Of a stretch of 64,000 nucleotides of DNA, positions 54,767 to 63,876 are shown piece by piece (position 1 is the stretch's first letter; each line of letters begins with the position of its first letter). The stretch covers positions 2,976,001 to 3,040,000 of the forward strand of contig NZ_CP012590.1 in the NCBI RefSeq assembly GCF_001278845.1. Direction: 5' to 3'. Source of the stretch: Actinomyces sp. oral taxon 414. GTDB taxonomy: Bacteria; Actinomycetota; Actinomycetes; Actinomycetales; Actinomycetaceae. A program made the translations under genes and the position numbers. The notes beneath the pieces were generated by a model. The model did no database searches. It was given only the letters and a program-made list of their open reading frames with translations, and was not told the origin of the DNA.

Positions 54767-55552
54767 CTACACCGACAAGCCGGCGGAGGGCGCCTTGCCC
54801 AGGTGCATGCGCGTGCCCGGACCGATCTGCCCGGCCTCGGGCAAGAGGCGGGGGCGGTCGGGGCGGACGGACGCGTCGGGGACCCAGCCGGTCACCATGT
54901 CGACGCCCAGGTCGAGCCACAGCGGGTGCATCGGGGTCGAGGGCCCGACCAGGACGACGTGCGCTCCGGCGTCGGCCCCCAGGGCGACGAGCCTCGGGGC
55001 GGTCTTGTTGACCAGCGAGGAGGAGGAGATGAAGACGTAGTCGGCCTCGGGCAGAAGGTACTCGCAGGCGGTGTCCGGGTAATCGCCGCTGCGGACGTCG
55101 CGCTCCAGGATCTGGACGTCGCCCGCCTTCCACAGGGCGGCGCGGGCGAAGGGGAAGTGGCCGATGACGGCGACGGTCCGCCCCTCGACGAGGTCGTTGT
55201 AAGGGTCGAAGACCTGGCGCCAGGTCAGGCCCTTCCCGGTGGGGACGAAGCCGTGGGACCGGGCGACCTCGGCGCGCGAGTACCAGGAGTTGAGGGCGGC
55301 GAGCCCGACGCTCGCCTCGGCGAGGTTCCAGCTCTTGACCAGGGCGGCGGCGTCGCGCAGCGGGCGGGGGGCGTCCGCGGCCCCGGCGCTCAGGGCGGGT
55401 CGGGAGCGCACGTCCATGGTCCAGGCGGAGCCGACGCCGTCGGCCGAGTTGAGAACGCGGGTCCATCGCCGCCCGCGATGAGCGGCGACGACGGCGACGT
55501 CCTCGGGCAGATCCTCGATGAGAGCGTCGTAGGTCTCCCACGGGCTGGTCAT
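54767..55552 (-). CDS. DUF364/DUF4213 domain protein
   Basis: The protein has 261 residues. The N-terminal half (RWTRVLNSADGVGSAWTMDV, AALNSWYSR) fits DUF4213. The C-terminal half (GRTVAVIGHFPFARAALWKA, EYLLPEADYVFISSSSLVNK, VVLVGPSTPMHPLWLDLGVD) fits DUF364, a Rossmann-like domain proposed to bind or process heavy-metal or siderophore ligands. No metal transporter is linked here. GGAGACGAC precedes the ATG at 55552; an extra 13 residues upstream are unlikely. Confidence 0.85.
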   Translation of the reverse strand: MTSPWETYDALIEDLPEDVAVVAAHRGRRWTRVLNSADGVGSAWTMDVRSRPALSAGAADAPRPLRDAAALVKSWNLAEASVGLAALNSWYSRAEVARSHGFVPTGKGLTWRQVFDPYNDLVEGRTVAVIGHFPFARAALWKAGDVQILERDVRSGDYPDTACEYLLPEADYVFISSSSLVNKTAPRLVALGADAGAHVVLVGPSTPMHPLWLDLGVDMVTGWVPDASVRPDRPRLLPEAGQIGPGTRMHLGKAPSAGLSV

Positions 55553-55711
55553 GAGTCGTCTCCTTCGATGCGGATTAGGTGAGATCAGCATGACCTTATC
55601 CGAGCGGGGTCGGGGCCTCCATCCCGTCTCAACCCTCGGGGCGGCCCCGGGCGCGGCCCGGATCCGGAGGCCGACTCCGCCCCGGCACCTCGCGAGCGCC
55701 TCGGGCGCGAT

Positions 55712-56134
55712 TCAGATCCGGGCCTCCGACTCGGCCAGGACGACGCGGACGGCGGCGATGAGCTCGCTCATGCCGTTGAACGGCCGGCCCCAGGTGGCCA
55801 GGCGCTCGGCCCGGCGCAGATCATCGAGGGCGGCGGTGGGCACGACGGTCATCATCGGGTCCGCAGCGGCCCCGGCTGGCTCGGGCGACTCAGCCGACTC
55901 GAGCGACTCGGCCGGCTTCTCCGACTCGGGCACGAGCACGTCGAGGACCGCCTCCCGGCTCCAGCACCTGCGCGACCACGCGCACAGGCCCGCCTCGTCG
56001 TCGGCCGAGATGAGCACCGTGCGGTCCGCGCCGCGGATCGTCTCGGTGACGAAGAGCGTTCTCCCCTCGCTCCTGAGGAAGTCGCCCCTGCGGACCCGGT
56101 CGGCGCGGGTCAGGCGGATGGTAAGCGTGGGCAT
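55712..56134 (-). CDS. Unassigned soluble protein
   Basis: From ATG 56134 the protein has 140 residues starting MPTLTIRLTRADRVRRGDFL. A beta-rich N-half (GRTLFVTETIRGADRTVLIS, AVLDVLVPESE) precedes a Glu/Ser/Pro linker and a helical C-half (AALDDLRRAERLATWG). I do not recognise the family. The region between this gene and the DUF364 gene (55553-55711) carries nothing I can identify. Confidence 0.6.
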   Translation of the reverse strand: MPTLTIRLTRADRVRRGDFLRSEGRTLFVTETIRGADRTVLISADDEAGLCAWSRRCWSREAVLDVLVPESEKPAESLESAESPEPAGAAADPMMTVVPTAALDDLRRAERLATWGRPFNGMSELIAAVRVVLAESEARI

Positions 56135-56468
56135 CGGGCGTTCCTGAAGGTTCTGGTCGATCGTACGAGGATATGGGAGATGGATGGTATCGCTCGGAGC
56201 GGCCTCGGCACACAAGGATACGGTTACGATTCGAGCTCTTCCGTTAACGAATTACACTCGATGGACGACGGCGCCGCCCGCGCTCCTCCCGGCCGGGCGG
56301 GGTTCCTCCCGGTCATGATTCCGCTGATCCCCCGCTGGCCGGTCCGGATCGAATGCGCAACGCCGCCCGACTCGCCCTCGATACCGCGCATCCGACAACC
56401 TGGAAGGTTATTCTGGGGCGTCCGAGTGGGACTGGTGGGGCTCCTGGGGCGACCCGGGGCGGGGGTCG
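56135..56468. other. Gap with repeat flank
   Basis: No gene is supported. From about 56400 (CCTGGAAGGTTATTCTGGGG) the DNA repeats the outer flank seen at 35266, ending at the 120-bp palindrome. Confidence 0.55.
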
Positions 56469-56588
56469 TGTCCAAATCTGCCACAAAGGCGCCCCGGGCC
56501 GGGATAGGTCGCGGAGGAAACCGCGGAATATCAACGATTCTTCTTGCGCGCCCCGACTCGATCCGGGCCTTTGTGGCAGATTTGGACA
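56469..56588. repeat. 120-bp palindromic element, copy 4
   Basis: The arms are identical to the other copies. The core is CCGCGGAATATCAACGATTC. The flank is on the left, as in copies 2 and 3. Confidence 0.9.
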
Positions 56589-56924
56589 CGGACCGGGTCC
56601 GGACCGGGTCCGACTGGTCCCACGCCACCCGCGCACCCCATCTGTCTCAGGTTCCGCTTCTCGCCGCCCCTCCCGGGGCCGAACATGACACCCCGGGAGG
56701 ATCGTTCCGGGGCGCACCCGACTGCGAGACCGTCAGAACCGCGCAATCATGCGGAAACCGACGGACACACCCGGGGCGGGGGCCCGAACGATCCTCCCAG
56801 GACGCCAGAATCGGGTCCGGACCCCGGGCCCCACTCACCCCCGACCCCGCCACGGAGCGCCCGTGCAACAGATTCGGACACACCCCGCCCCACAAGCCCC
56901 ATACGCCCCACCCAGACACACCCA
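56589..56924. other. Gap between palindromes
   Basis: No gene is supported. The frames seen on both strands are AT-poor composition artefacts. Pro/Thr/His-rich codon runs dominate, with no ribosome sites of note. Confidence 0.4.
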
Positions 56925-56949
56925 GAATAACCTTCCTGGAAGGTTATTC
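56925..56949. repeat. Flank motif as a palindrome
   Basis: GAATAACCTTCC and GGAAGGTTATTC face each other across one base, forming a perfect 12-bp dyad. It is a head-to-head pair of the motif that elsewhere lies beside the 120-bp palindromes. Confidence 0.85.
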
Positions 56950-57041
56950 CGGAGGCGTCTGAGTGTGTTGTGTGATGTGGATCATTGGGTGTGGGTGTGT
57001 GGGGCCGCGGGGCCGGTCGTGATGGTCCCGGGGCCCTGCCG

Positions 57042-57130
57042 CCCCGGCCCATGAGGACGGGGGTTGGTCCATGAGGACGGGGGTTAAACCCTCGTTCCCA
57101 ATGGTTAACCCCCGTTCTCGCGGGCCGGGG
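57042..57130. repeat. Imperfect hairpin with two-unit arms
   Basis: Arms of about 40 bases around CCATGAGGACGGGGGTTGGT (left) and its partner AATGGTTAACCCCCGTTCTC (right) face each other around TTAAA. They are related in sequence to the hairpins at 8399 and 28399 (GAGAACG and GGGTTAA-type motifs), with several mismatches. Confidence 0.6.
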
Positions 57131-57295
57131 CGCCTGCGCGCGGGTCGGGCGGCGCTCGGGCGGGGCCGGCGCGGTCGAACGGGGCGTCCGCCCGGTCCGT
57201 GACCGCCCGCCTCGCCGGTACCCGCGCCGACGCCGACGCCGTGGACCCCGCCGAGGCGGACAACCGCCCTCCCCACCCGGCCTGCGGCGACAGTT

Positions 57296-57415
57296 TGTCC
57301 AAATCTGCCACAAAGGCCCCGATCGAGCCGGAGCGCGCGAGAAGAAACGTTGATATTCCGCGCTTTTCTTCGCGGCCGATCCCGGCCCGGAGCGCCTTTG
57401 TGGCAGATTTGGACA
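57296..57415. repeat. 120-bp palindromic element, copy 5 (reverse orientation)
   Basis: Same arms. The core reads GAAACGTTGATATTCCGCGC, the reverse complement of the other copies, and the flank follows on the right. It is thus the whole family unit inverted in the chromosome. Confidence 0.9.
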
Positions 57416-57661
57416 CGCCCCCGCCCCGGGTCGCCACAGGAGCCCCACCTGCCCCACGCAGACACCCCCAGATAACCTTCATGGCATCGGAGCTCATCAG
57501 GACGGCCGACGTCGAGGTCGGGGTCAGCGGCCCACGCCCGCCCCGTCGCCGTACACAGGGTCTCCTCCTGCGTGCGCGCCATCGTGGCGGCCGTCCCCGT
57601 GCCCGGGCGCGTGCCGGCCCGCCGGGTGGGACGTATTTTCGACGGTATTCCGCCGTTCCAG
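57416..57661. other. Gap before tRNA-Thr
   Basis: No gene is supported. CCCAGATAACCTTCATGGCA (about 57466-57485) is the reversed flank motif belonging to copy 5. Confidence 0.5.
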
Positions 57662-57737
57662 TGGAGCCGCGTATCGGGTTCGAACCGATGACCTGCTGTT
57701 TACAAGACAGCCGCTCTACCGACTGAGCTAACGCGGC
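57662..57737 (-). tRNA. tRNA-Thr (TGT)
   Basis: On the minus strand, acceptor GCCGCGT/ACGCGGC pairs perfectly, the anticodon loop is CTTGTAA and the T-loop TTCGAAC. CCA is encoded at 57662-57664. Confidence 0.97.
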
Positions 57738-57778
57738 GGTGCGCGAACGAGCCTACAGGCTCGTCGGCGGTCGCGGAC

Positions 57779-58687
57779 CTATCCGGCCGACTCTGGTGAG
57801 GGCGTCGGCGCCCCGGCGTCGCCCCCGGCCGGGGTCTGGGCGGCGTCCCCGGCCGGGGTCTGGGCGGCGGCGGGCAGCTTCGCGACCGCCTCGGTCAGGG
57901 CGGTGGCGGTGGCGACGGCCTGCAGGTTGAGCTGCGTGCCGTCGAGGAAGACGGTCGGGGTCCCGTTCAGACGCTTGCTGTCGAAGGCTTTGGTGCCGGC
58001 CTCGGTCCACTTGCCGTAGGTGTTGTCGTTGACCGCCTTCTCGAAGGAGTCGACGACGTCCTGGGACACGCCGACCTTCTTCGCGGTGTCGGCGAGCTCG
58101 TCGACCGTCTGACGGCTGGCGTCGCGCGAGGCGAAGATCTCGGAGAAGAGGGCGAGGGCGGCGTTGTGGAAGGTCAGCGCCACCTCGGGCTGTCTGTCCA
58201 GCACCAGCCCCATGGCGTTCATGACGATGTCGGTCCAGTCCTGGCCCAGGGCCTTGCAGGGGCGCAGCGCCAGGGTGACCTTCCCGTCCTTGACCAGCCG
58301 ACTGATCTCATCGGCGTGCAGAGCCTCGAAATCGGCGCAGAAGTGGCAGGAGTAATCGAAGTAGATGTCGAGGACGGGGGCGCCCTCGTTGACGCTCCCC
58401 GGCGTCATGGCGGCGCCGTAGGTCAATGAGCCGTCGGCCCCGACGCCCGCGGGGATGTGCCCGGCGCCCTCAGGGGTCTGGGAGTTGCCGGCGTCGGCGC
58501 GCCGAGAGGCGATCACGAGCGCGGCAGTGGCGCCGACGGCCGCGACGACTCCCCCGCCGAGCAGGACGCGGCGGGTGATCTTCAGGCGGCGTTCCCTGCG
58601 CTCCTGTTCCTCACGCAGCGCCTGCGCCTTCGCGCGCGCGGCGGCGCGGCGCTCGGCCTTCGTAGGACGCGGTGTGTTCGAAGCCAC
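57779..58687 (-). CDS. DsbA-family membrane-anchored thioredoxin
   Basis: The protein has 302 residues. A charged cytoplasmic tail (1-38), one membrane helix (RVLLGGGVVAAVGATAALVI, 40-59) and an extracytoplasmic thioredoxin-like domain follow: FDYSCHFCADFEALH (redox CxxC at 114-117) and the cis-Pro loop NGTPTVFLDG. It likely oxidises or isomerises disulfides of exported proteins, as in actinobacterial DsbA/Thioredoxin_4 enzymes. The C-terminus has two copies of AAQTPAGD and a Pro-rich tail. It is followed closely by the tRNA. Confidence 0.92.
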   Translation of the reverse strand: MASNTPRPTKAERRAAARAKAQALREEQERRERRLKITRRVLLGGGVVAAVGATAALVIASRRADAGNSQTPEGAGHIPAGVGADGSLTYGAAMTPGSVNEGAPVLDIYFDYSCHFCADFEALHADEISRLVKDGKVTLALRPCKALGQDWTDIVMNAMGLVLDRQPEVALTFHNAALALFSEIFASRDASRQTVDELADTAKKVGVSQDVVDSFEKAVNDNTYGKWTEAGTKAFDSKRLNGTPTVFLDGTQLNLQAVATATALTEAVAKLPAAAQTPAGDAAQTPAGGDAGAPTPSPESAG

Positions 58688-58805
58688 TGGCTCTCCTCAG
58701 CTCAACGGTACCGGCGGATGAGCGTTCCACCATCCGTCGTCGTGCATCTTGAGCATTGTGCCTGGCATTCGGCCCGAAGTCCTCCCCCGACCGGTGCGTC
58801 CTGTC

Positions 58806-60842
58806 TCACGCCGCCGTAGCAATTAACGGCTCGAGAGTCTGCCAGGGCAGGGCGTCGAGGAGAAACAGGATCAGGAATCCGAGCGCCGCCGCCAGCATGA
58901 CGACGACGAGCACCAGCCGCACCGAGTCCGATTTCGTCACGACCTCGATCGTGTGAGCCGCCCCCCTCCGGTTCGGCGCGCCCCAGGGCATGAACCAGAT
59001 CAGCAGGAGATAGAGGACGGTCGTCGGCCCGCTCAGCAGACCCAGGCGGTGCCCCGTCGACATTGTGCTCAAGAGCAGGGGCGTGGACCCGTCCAGAAGC
59101 CCCAGCACGTAGCCGCCGCCATTAATCATGAGGGCCCAGAGGAGCCCCCCGACGAGGAGGGTCAAGCCGGAGAACAGGAGAGAGGCGAGGAAGTACTTGG
59201 GGAGGAAGGCCCACATGCGCGAGTTGTCGTTGGGCCGCACGCCCCCGTGGCGCAGGCGTCGCCAGCGCCGGGCGTCGTCCGCCCTGCCCACCGTGCCGAC
59301 CAGGACGAGCAGAACGCCGGCGAGGATCGCCACCCACGAGGGCGCGCCCAGGCTAATGCTCACCAGGAACGCCGCGATGGAGGCGACGAAGCCCGGACGG
59401 CGAACCGGTTCGCGGGCCCAGTCCAGCGACTTCGCGGGAGTACCCGACGGCGAACCGGCTGCCGCGGCGCGCGAGGGCTGCATCTGGGGCCGGGGTCGCG
59501 CCGGCGGTTGGGGCCGGGCCTGGGGCCGCACCGGCGGCTGGGGCTGGGGCCGCATCTGGGGCTGGGGGCGCACCGGCGGCTGGGGACGCATCTGGGGCTG
59601 AGGGCGGACCTGGGGCTGGGGGCGCACCGGCGGCTGGGGCCGCATCTGGGACGACGTCGCCGGCGACGCGGAATGAACGGCCGGGGAGTACGTGGGGGGG
59701 ACGGACCCTCCGCTCGCCCCGGTCCCGGGCGCGAAGGAGGCGGGCAGACCCGATCCGGTGGACGCCGGGGAGGACTGGGGCCCGGACCCCGAGCCGGGGT
59801 GCTGGCGCACCGGCCCGCTCATGTAGCCGTAGGCGCCCGACGGCGTCTCCGGAGCCGACCCGGCCGACCCCGCCGACACCGCCGGGCCGGAGGCGGCGCT
59901 GCGGCCCTGCTCCCGGGGCGCCGCGGTGCCGAGCGCCTTCGTCAGGGCCGCCTCGCCGCTGCCCCCCTCGGCGATCTCGTCGAGGACCAGGAGCAGGTTC
60001 TCAATGGACAGGCGGTCCTTGAGCTCCGGTGCCAGGGCCGCGGTGAAGGCCCGGGCGAGCGCGGGGCACACCCTCTCCAGGTCGCCCAGTTCGGGGGTGC
60101 CGGCGTAGACGCGGCGGAAGACCGCCTGCCAGGGCCCCGACCCGAAGGGGGACAGTCCCGTCACCGCGAATAGGAGGACCCCGGCGCAGGCGTACCAGTC
60201 GACGTCGGGGGTCGGCTCGCCGCCGTCGAGCATCTCCGGCGGGATGAAGCCGGGGGTCCCGGTGACCTGGCCCGTCTGGGTCAGGCGGACGTCGTCGGCG
60301 ACCTGGGCGATGCCGAAGTCGATGAGAACCGGCCCCTGGGCGCCGAGCATGACATTGGAGGGCTTGAGGTCGCGGTGGATGACGCCGGCGGCGTGGACGG
60401 AGGTGAGGGAGTCGACCAGCCCGTGGGCCAGGTCCGCCAGGTCGCGGGCGTCGGTGGTCAGGTCGTAGGCGCCCTCGTGGTCGACCTCGTACTGCAGGGT
60501 GGGCCCGTCAATGAGCTCGGTGATGACAAAAGTCACTCCGCTGCCATCGGCGCCGTCGCCCGTCTCGATATCGAGGATGCGGGCCACGCGGGAGTCCTTG
60601 ACGCGCGCCAGGACATTGGCCTCGCGATCGAGACGACGGCGGGCCATGGGATCGGCGGCGATCTGCGGGTGCAGGATCTTCATGGCCACGTGGTTGCCCT
60701 CGGCGTCGACCACCTCCCACACCACTCCCATGCCGCCAGCGCCGAGGCGGCGCAGCAGCCGATATCCGCCGACGTCCGCCCCCGCGCGCAGGCCGGCCAG
60801 AGAGGACGGCGTCGCTGGCCGAGCATCCGGGTTCTGCGTCAT
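58806..60842 (-). CDS. Serine/threonine protein kinase with C-terminal membrane helices
   Basis: The protein has 678 residues. The kinase domain (25-290) has the glycine loop LGAGGMG (33-39), Lys55 in VAMK, HRDLKPSN (156-163) and DFG (175-177), then GTPGFIPPEM in the activation segment. A long low-complexity region (310-510) follows, with a run of PQPQMRPQPPVRPQ-type repeats. About four membrane helices lie at the end (VASIAAFLVSISL onward to LGFLILFLLDALPW). It has no PASTA domains. Substrates are unknown. ATG 60842 (MTQNPDARP) was preferred to 60908. Confidence 0.92.
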   Translation of the reverse strand: MTQNPDARPATPSSLAGLRAGADVGGYRLLRRLGAGGMGVVWEVVDAEGNHVAMKILHPQIAADPMARRRLDREANVLARVKDSRVARILDIETGDGADGSGVTFVITELIDGPTLQYEVDHEGAYDLTTDARDLADLAHGLVDSLTSVHAAGVIHRDLKPSNVMLGAQGPVLIDFGIAQVADDVRLTQTGQVTGTPGFIPPEMLDGGEPTPDVDWYACAGVLLFAVTGLSPFGSGPWQAVFRRVYAGTPELGDLERVCPALARAFTAALAPELKDRLSIENLLLVLDEIAEGGSGEAALTKALGTAAPREQGRSAASGPAVSAGSAGSAPETPSGAYGYMSGPVRQHPGSGSGPQSSPASTGSGLPASFAPGTGASGGSVPPTYSPAVHSASPATSSQMRPQPPVRPQPQVRPQPQMRPQPPVRPQPQMRPQPQPPVRPQARPQPPARPRPQMQPSRAAAAGSPSGTPAKSLDWAREPVRRPGFVASIAAFLVSISLGAPSWVAILAGVLLVLVGTVGRADDARRWRRLRHGGVRPNDNSRMWAFLPKYFLASLLFSGLTLLVGGLLWALMINGGGYVLGLLDGSTPLLLSTMSTGHRLGLLSGPTTVLYLLLIWFMPWGAPNRRGAAHTIEVVTKSDSVRLVLVVVMLAAALGFLILFLLDALPWQTLEPLIATAA

Positions 60843-61065
60843 GACGCCACAGTACCGGGAGGGCGGGGCCGCCCTCGACATGTGGCAGGCTTCACGCCCG
60901 GATAGCACTGTCCATACAGAAGGGTGGTTACGGGAAAGCCTCGTCCTATGACACTATGAGCCCGTGAGCACCGATCCGGTCTCGCATGTGTCAATGCGGA
61001 CACGCATTCGGCACCTTTCACGATGGATCGTCCGGCACGTACCGCCGGTGAAGGGATGACGCCCC
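60843..61065. promoter_or_regulatory. Divergent promoter region, kinase and ABC ATPase
   Basis: Two genes diverge here. CTATGACACTATGAG (about 60945-60959) is AT-rich enough to hold a -10 box for one or both. TGTCAATGCGGACACGCATT (60988-61007) contains a TGTC...GACA dyad that could be an operator. GTGAAGGG precedes the ABC ATPase start. Confidence 0.4.
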
Positions 61066-62193
61066 ATGGCAACTGTGACCTTTGACCACGCCACCCGCAT
61101 CTACCCGGGCAACGACCGCCCGTCGGTGGACCAGCTCAATCTCGAGATCGCCGACGGCGAGTTCCTCGTCCTCGTCGGCCCCTCCGGCTGCGGCAAGTCG
61201 ACCTCGCTGCGCATGCTCGCCGGCCTGGAGGACGTCAACTCGGGCCGCATCCTCATCGGGGACAAGGACGTCACCGACGTCCAGCCCAAGGACCGCGACA
61301 TCGCCATGGTCTTCCAGAACTACGCCCTCTACCCGCACATGTCAGTGCACGACAACATGGGCTTCGCGCTCAAGATCGCCGGCACCCCCAAGGCCGAGAT
61401 CGACAAGCGGGTCAAGGAGGCCGCCAAGATCCTGGGCCTGACCGAGTACCTGGACCGCAAGCCCAAGGCCCTGTCCGGCGGTCAGCGTCAGCGCGTGGCC
61501 ATGGGCCGCGCCATCGTGCGCAAGCCCAAGGTCTTCCTCATGGACGAGCCCCTGTCCAACCTGGACGCCAAGCTCCGCGTCCAGACCCGCACCCAGATCG
61601 CCTCGCTCCAGCGCACGCTGGGCGTTACCACGGTGTACGTCACGCACGACCAGACCGAGGCGCTGACCATGGGCGACCGCATCGCGGTGCTCAAGGACGG
61701 CGTCCTCCAGCAGGTGGGCACCCCCCGCGAGATGTACGACAAGCCCGCCAACGAGTTCGTCGCCGGCTTCATCGGCTCCCCGGCCATGAACCTGGGGCGC
61801 TTCGAGGTCAAGGGCGACGTCGCCACCCTCGGCTCCGCCAAGATCAAGCTCTCCCGCGCGACCCTCGACGCCCTCAAGCCCGAGGACAACGACAGCGTCG
61901 TCATCGGCTTCCGCCCCGAGTCCCTCGACGTGGTCACGGCCTCCGACGAGCTGTCCATCCCCGTGCGCCTGTCCTTCGTCGAGGAGCTCGGCTCCGACGC
62001 CTACATCTACGGCGAGCTGGTCGGCTCCGAGGACTCGGAGGCGAAGCTCGGCTCCGGCGAGGACTCCAGGCAGATCATCGTCCGCGTTCCCCCGCGCACC
62101 GCGCCGGAGCCGGGCGAGACGGTCTACGTCCGCATCCGCCCCGGTCAGGAGCACATCTTCTCCGCCTCCACGGGCGAGCGCCTGCCCGCCTGA
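61066..62193 (+). CDS. Sugar ABC transporter ATP-binding protein (MsmK/UgpC type)
   Basis: The 375-residue protein has Walker A GPSGCGKST (38-46), the Q-loop MVFQNYALYPHMSV, the signature LSGGQRQRVAMGRA, Walker B FLMDEPLSNLDAKLR, and the H-loop YVTHDQTEAL. A C-terminal TOBE regulatory domain (about 235-365, VVIGFRPESLDV) follows. It powers import of sugars or glycerol phosphate as the shared ATPase of several permeases. No permease or binding protein is next to it, in line with a shared ATPase. A strong hairpin follows the gene. Confidence 0.95.
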   Translation: MATVTFDHATRIYPGNDRPSVDQLNLEIADGEFLVLVGPSGCGKSTSLRMLAGLEDVNSGRILIGDKDVTDVQPKDRDIAMVFQNYALYPHMSVHDNMGFALKIAGTPKAEIDKRVKEAAKILGLTEYLDRKPKALSGGQRQRVAMGRAIVRKPKVFLMDEPLSNLDAKLRVQTRTQIASLQRTLGVTTVYVTHDQTEALTMGDRIAVLKDGVLQQVGTPREMYDKPANEFVAGFIGSPAMNLGRFEVKGDVATLGSAKIKLSRATLDALKPEDNDSVVIGFRPESLDVVTASDELSIPVRLSFVEELGSDAYIYGELVGSEDSEAKLGSGEDSRQIIVRVPPRTAPEPGETVYVRIRPGQEHIFSASTGERLPA

Positions 62194-62250
62194 CGCGCCA
62201 TCGCGCGGCGCCGCCCACCGGCCGCAACTCATAACCGGCCGCGATTCATA

Positions 62251-62288
62251 ACGGGCCCCGCCCCTCGGCAGCGAGGGGCGGGGCCCGT
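62251..62288 (+). terminator. Terminator hairpin after the ABC ATPase gene
   Basis: ACGGGCCCCGCCCCTCG and CGAGGGGCGGGGCCCGT form a perfect 17-bp stem with a 4-base loop, 57 bases beyond the stop codon. The T run is missing. Confidence 0.8.
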
Positions 62289-62403
62289 CGCCCGTCCCCG
62301 TACCACAACATCGCCGCAAACCGTTGGACCGACACGGCCGACGACGTCGGACCCGGACTCGCTTCAGTGCGCCTCTCGGCCGACTTCCTGAGAGAATACC
62401 GCC

Positions 62404-63789
62404 ATGCCCCAGTCCATGCAGATCACCGCAGCGACGATCGACCCCGCGCTGCTCGACCTGCCGTGGGAGGTCCCGCTCGAGGCCTGGCCCGCCGAGGTGC
62501 TCGCGGCGCTGCCCCGCGGCCTGTCACGGCACATCGTGCGCTTCGTCAACCTCTCCGGGCGCGTGATCGCCGTCAAGGAGATCGGCGAGTCCGTTGCCCA
62601 CCGCGAGTACGAGCTGCTGCGCAACCTCGTGCGCCTGGGGGCCCCGTGCGTGACGCCCACCGCCGTCATCACGGACCGCGCCGACTTGTCCGGCGAGGCC
62701 CTCAACTCCGTGCTCATCACCGAGCACCTGGCCTACTCCCTGCCCTACCGGGCCCTGTTCAGCCAGTACATGCGCCCCGAGACCGCCACCCGCCTCATCG
62801 ACGCCCTCGCCGTCCTGCTCGTGCGGCTGCACCTGCTGGGCTTCTACTGGGGCGACGTCTCCCTGTCGAACACGCTCTTCAGGCGCGACGCCGGGGCCTT
62901 CGCCGCCTACCTCGTCGACGCCGAGACCGGCGAGCTGCACACGGACGGCCTGACCGAGGGCAAGCGCCTGTACGACATCGACATCGCCCGCACCAACATC
63001 ATCGGCGAGCTCATGGACCTGCAGGCCGGGGCGCTGCTCGAGCCCAGCGTCGACACCATCGAGGTCGGCGACCGCATCGTCACCCGCTACACCGACCTGT
63101 GGAACGTCCTGACCGCCGAGGAGACCTTCCCGCTCAACGAGCGCTGGCGGGTGCGACAGCGCGTGGAACGGCTCAACGAGCTCGGCTTCGACGTTGGCGA
63201 GCTGTCCATGAAGACGACGGCGGACGGGCTCACCACGACGGTCGCCATCCAGCCCAAGGTGGTCGACGCCGGCCACTACCACCGTCAGGTCATGCGCCTG
63301 ACGGGCCTGGACGTCCAGGAGCGCCAGGGCCAGCGCATGCTCAACGACCTGGAGGCCTTCCGCGCCTACACCGGCCGGCAGGACCAGCCCATCGAGCTGG
63401 TCGCCCACGCCTGGCTCGCGACGGTCTTCGAGCCCACGATCCAGGCCGTGCCCATGGAGCTGCGCCGCAAGATCGAACCGGCGGAGATATTCCACGAGGT
63501 CCTGGAGCACCGCTGGTACATGTCCGAGGCCCAGCAGCGGGACGTGCCCACGGAAGAGGCCGTGGCGGACTACGTGCACACCGTGCTGCCCCAGCACCGC
63601 GACGAGCAGTCCTACCTCTCCCTGGGCGACACCCAGGAGATGGCCGCCATCTTCGACGGCGGGGAGGAGGAGCACGAGCAGGTGCCGGCCGACGACGCCG
63701 AATTCGCTGCCCGCGATGAGGCCACCGCCGACGAGTACGAGCTCAACCCCATGGGCTTCACCGCCGGCATGAAGTTCAAGGGCGAGTAG
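62404..63789 (+). CDS. DUF4032 domain protein (kinase-like)
   Basis: The protein has 461 residues. The first about 220 form a lipopolysaccharide-kinase-like fold: VIAVKEIGESVAHREYELLR (putative ATP-lysine) and RLHLLGFYWGDVSLSNTLFR (the D-x-S-x-x-N catalytic-type segment). DUF4032 follows (about 225-390; RLNELGFDVGELSM ... VFEPTIQAVP, HEVLEHRWYMSE). The C-terminus is acidic and low complexity. Possible phosphotransferase; the substrate is not known. GAGAGAATACCGCC precedes the ATG. It is a lone gene. Confidence 0.88.
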   Translation: MPQSMQITAATIDPALLDLPWEVPLEAWPAEVLAALPRGLSRHIVRFVNLSGRVIAVKEIGESVAHREYELLRNLVRLGAPCVTPTAVITDRADLSGEALNSVLITEHLAYSLPYRALFSQYMRPETATRLIDALAVLLVRLHLLGFYWGDVSLSNTLFRRDAGAFAAYLVDAETGELHTDGLTEGKRLYDIDIARTNIIGELMDLQAGALLEPSVDTIEVGDRIVTRYTDLWNVLTAEETFPLNERWRVRQRVERLNELGFDVGELSMKTTADGLTTTVAIQPKVVDAGHYHRQVMRLTGLDVQERQGQRMLNDLEAFRAYTGRQDQPIELVAHAWLATVFEPTIQAVPMELRRKIEPAEIFHEVLEHRWYMSEAQQRDVPTEEAVADYVHTVLPQHRDEQSYLSLGDTQEMAAIFDGGEEEHEQVPADDAEFAARDEATADEYELNPMGFTAGMKFKGE

Positions 63790-63835
63790 GGCCGGTCCCG
63801 CCACCTCCTCTTCGCCGCGCTCGCCGCGCTCGCCG

Positions 63836-63876
63836 AGACCGGCGGAAACGGCACGCGAGACCGGCGGAAAATGTCA
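63836..63876. repeat. Two-unit piece of the 22-base tandem repeat
   Basis: CGAGACCGGCGGAAACGGCA and CGCGAGACCGGCGGAAAATG match the units at 27993 and 30165. The sequence then breaks off at TGTCTCATGACTTC, the probable end of an insertion sequence, where the other copies continue TGCACATCCTGTGG. The element therefore seems to have inserted into the repeat. Confidence 0.7.
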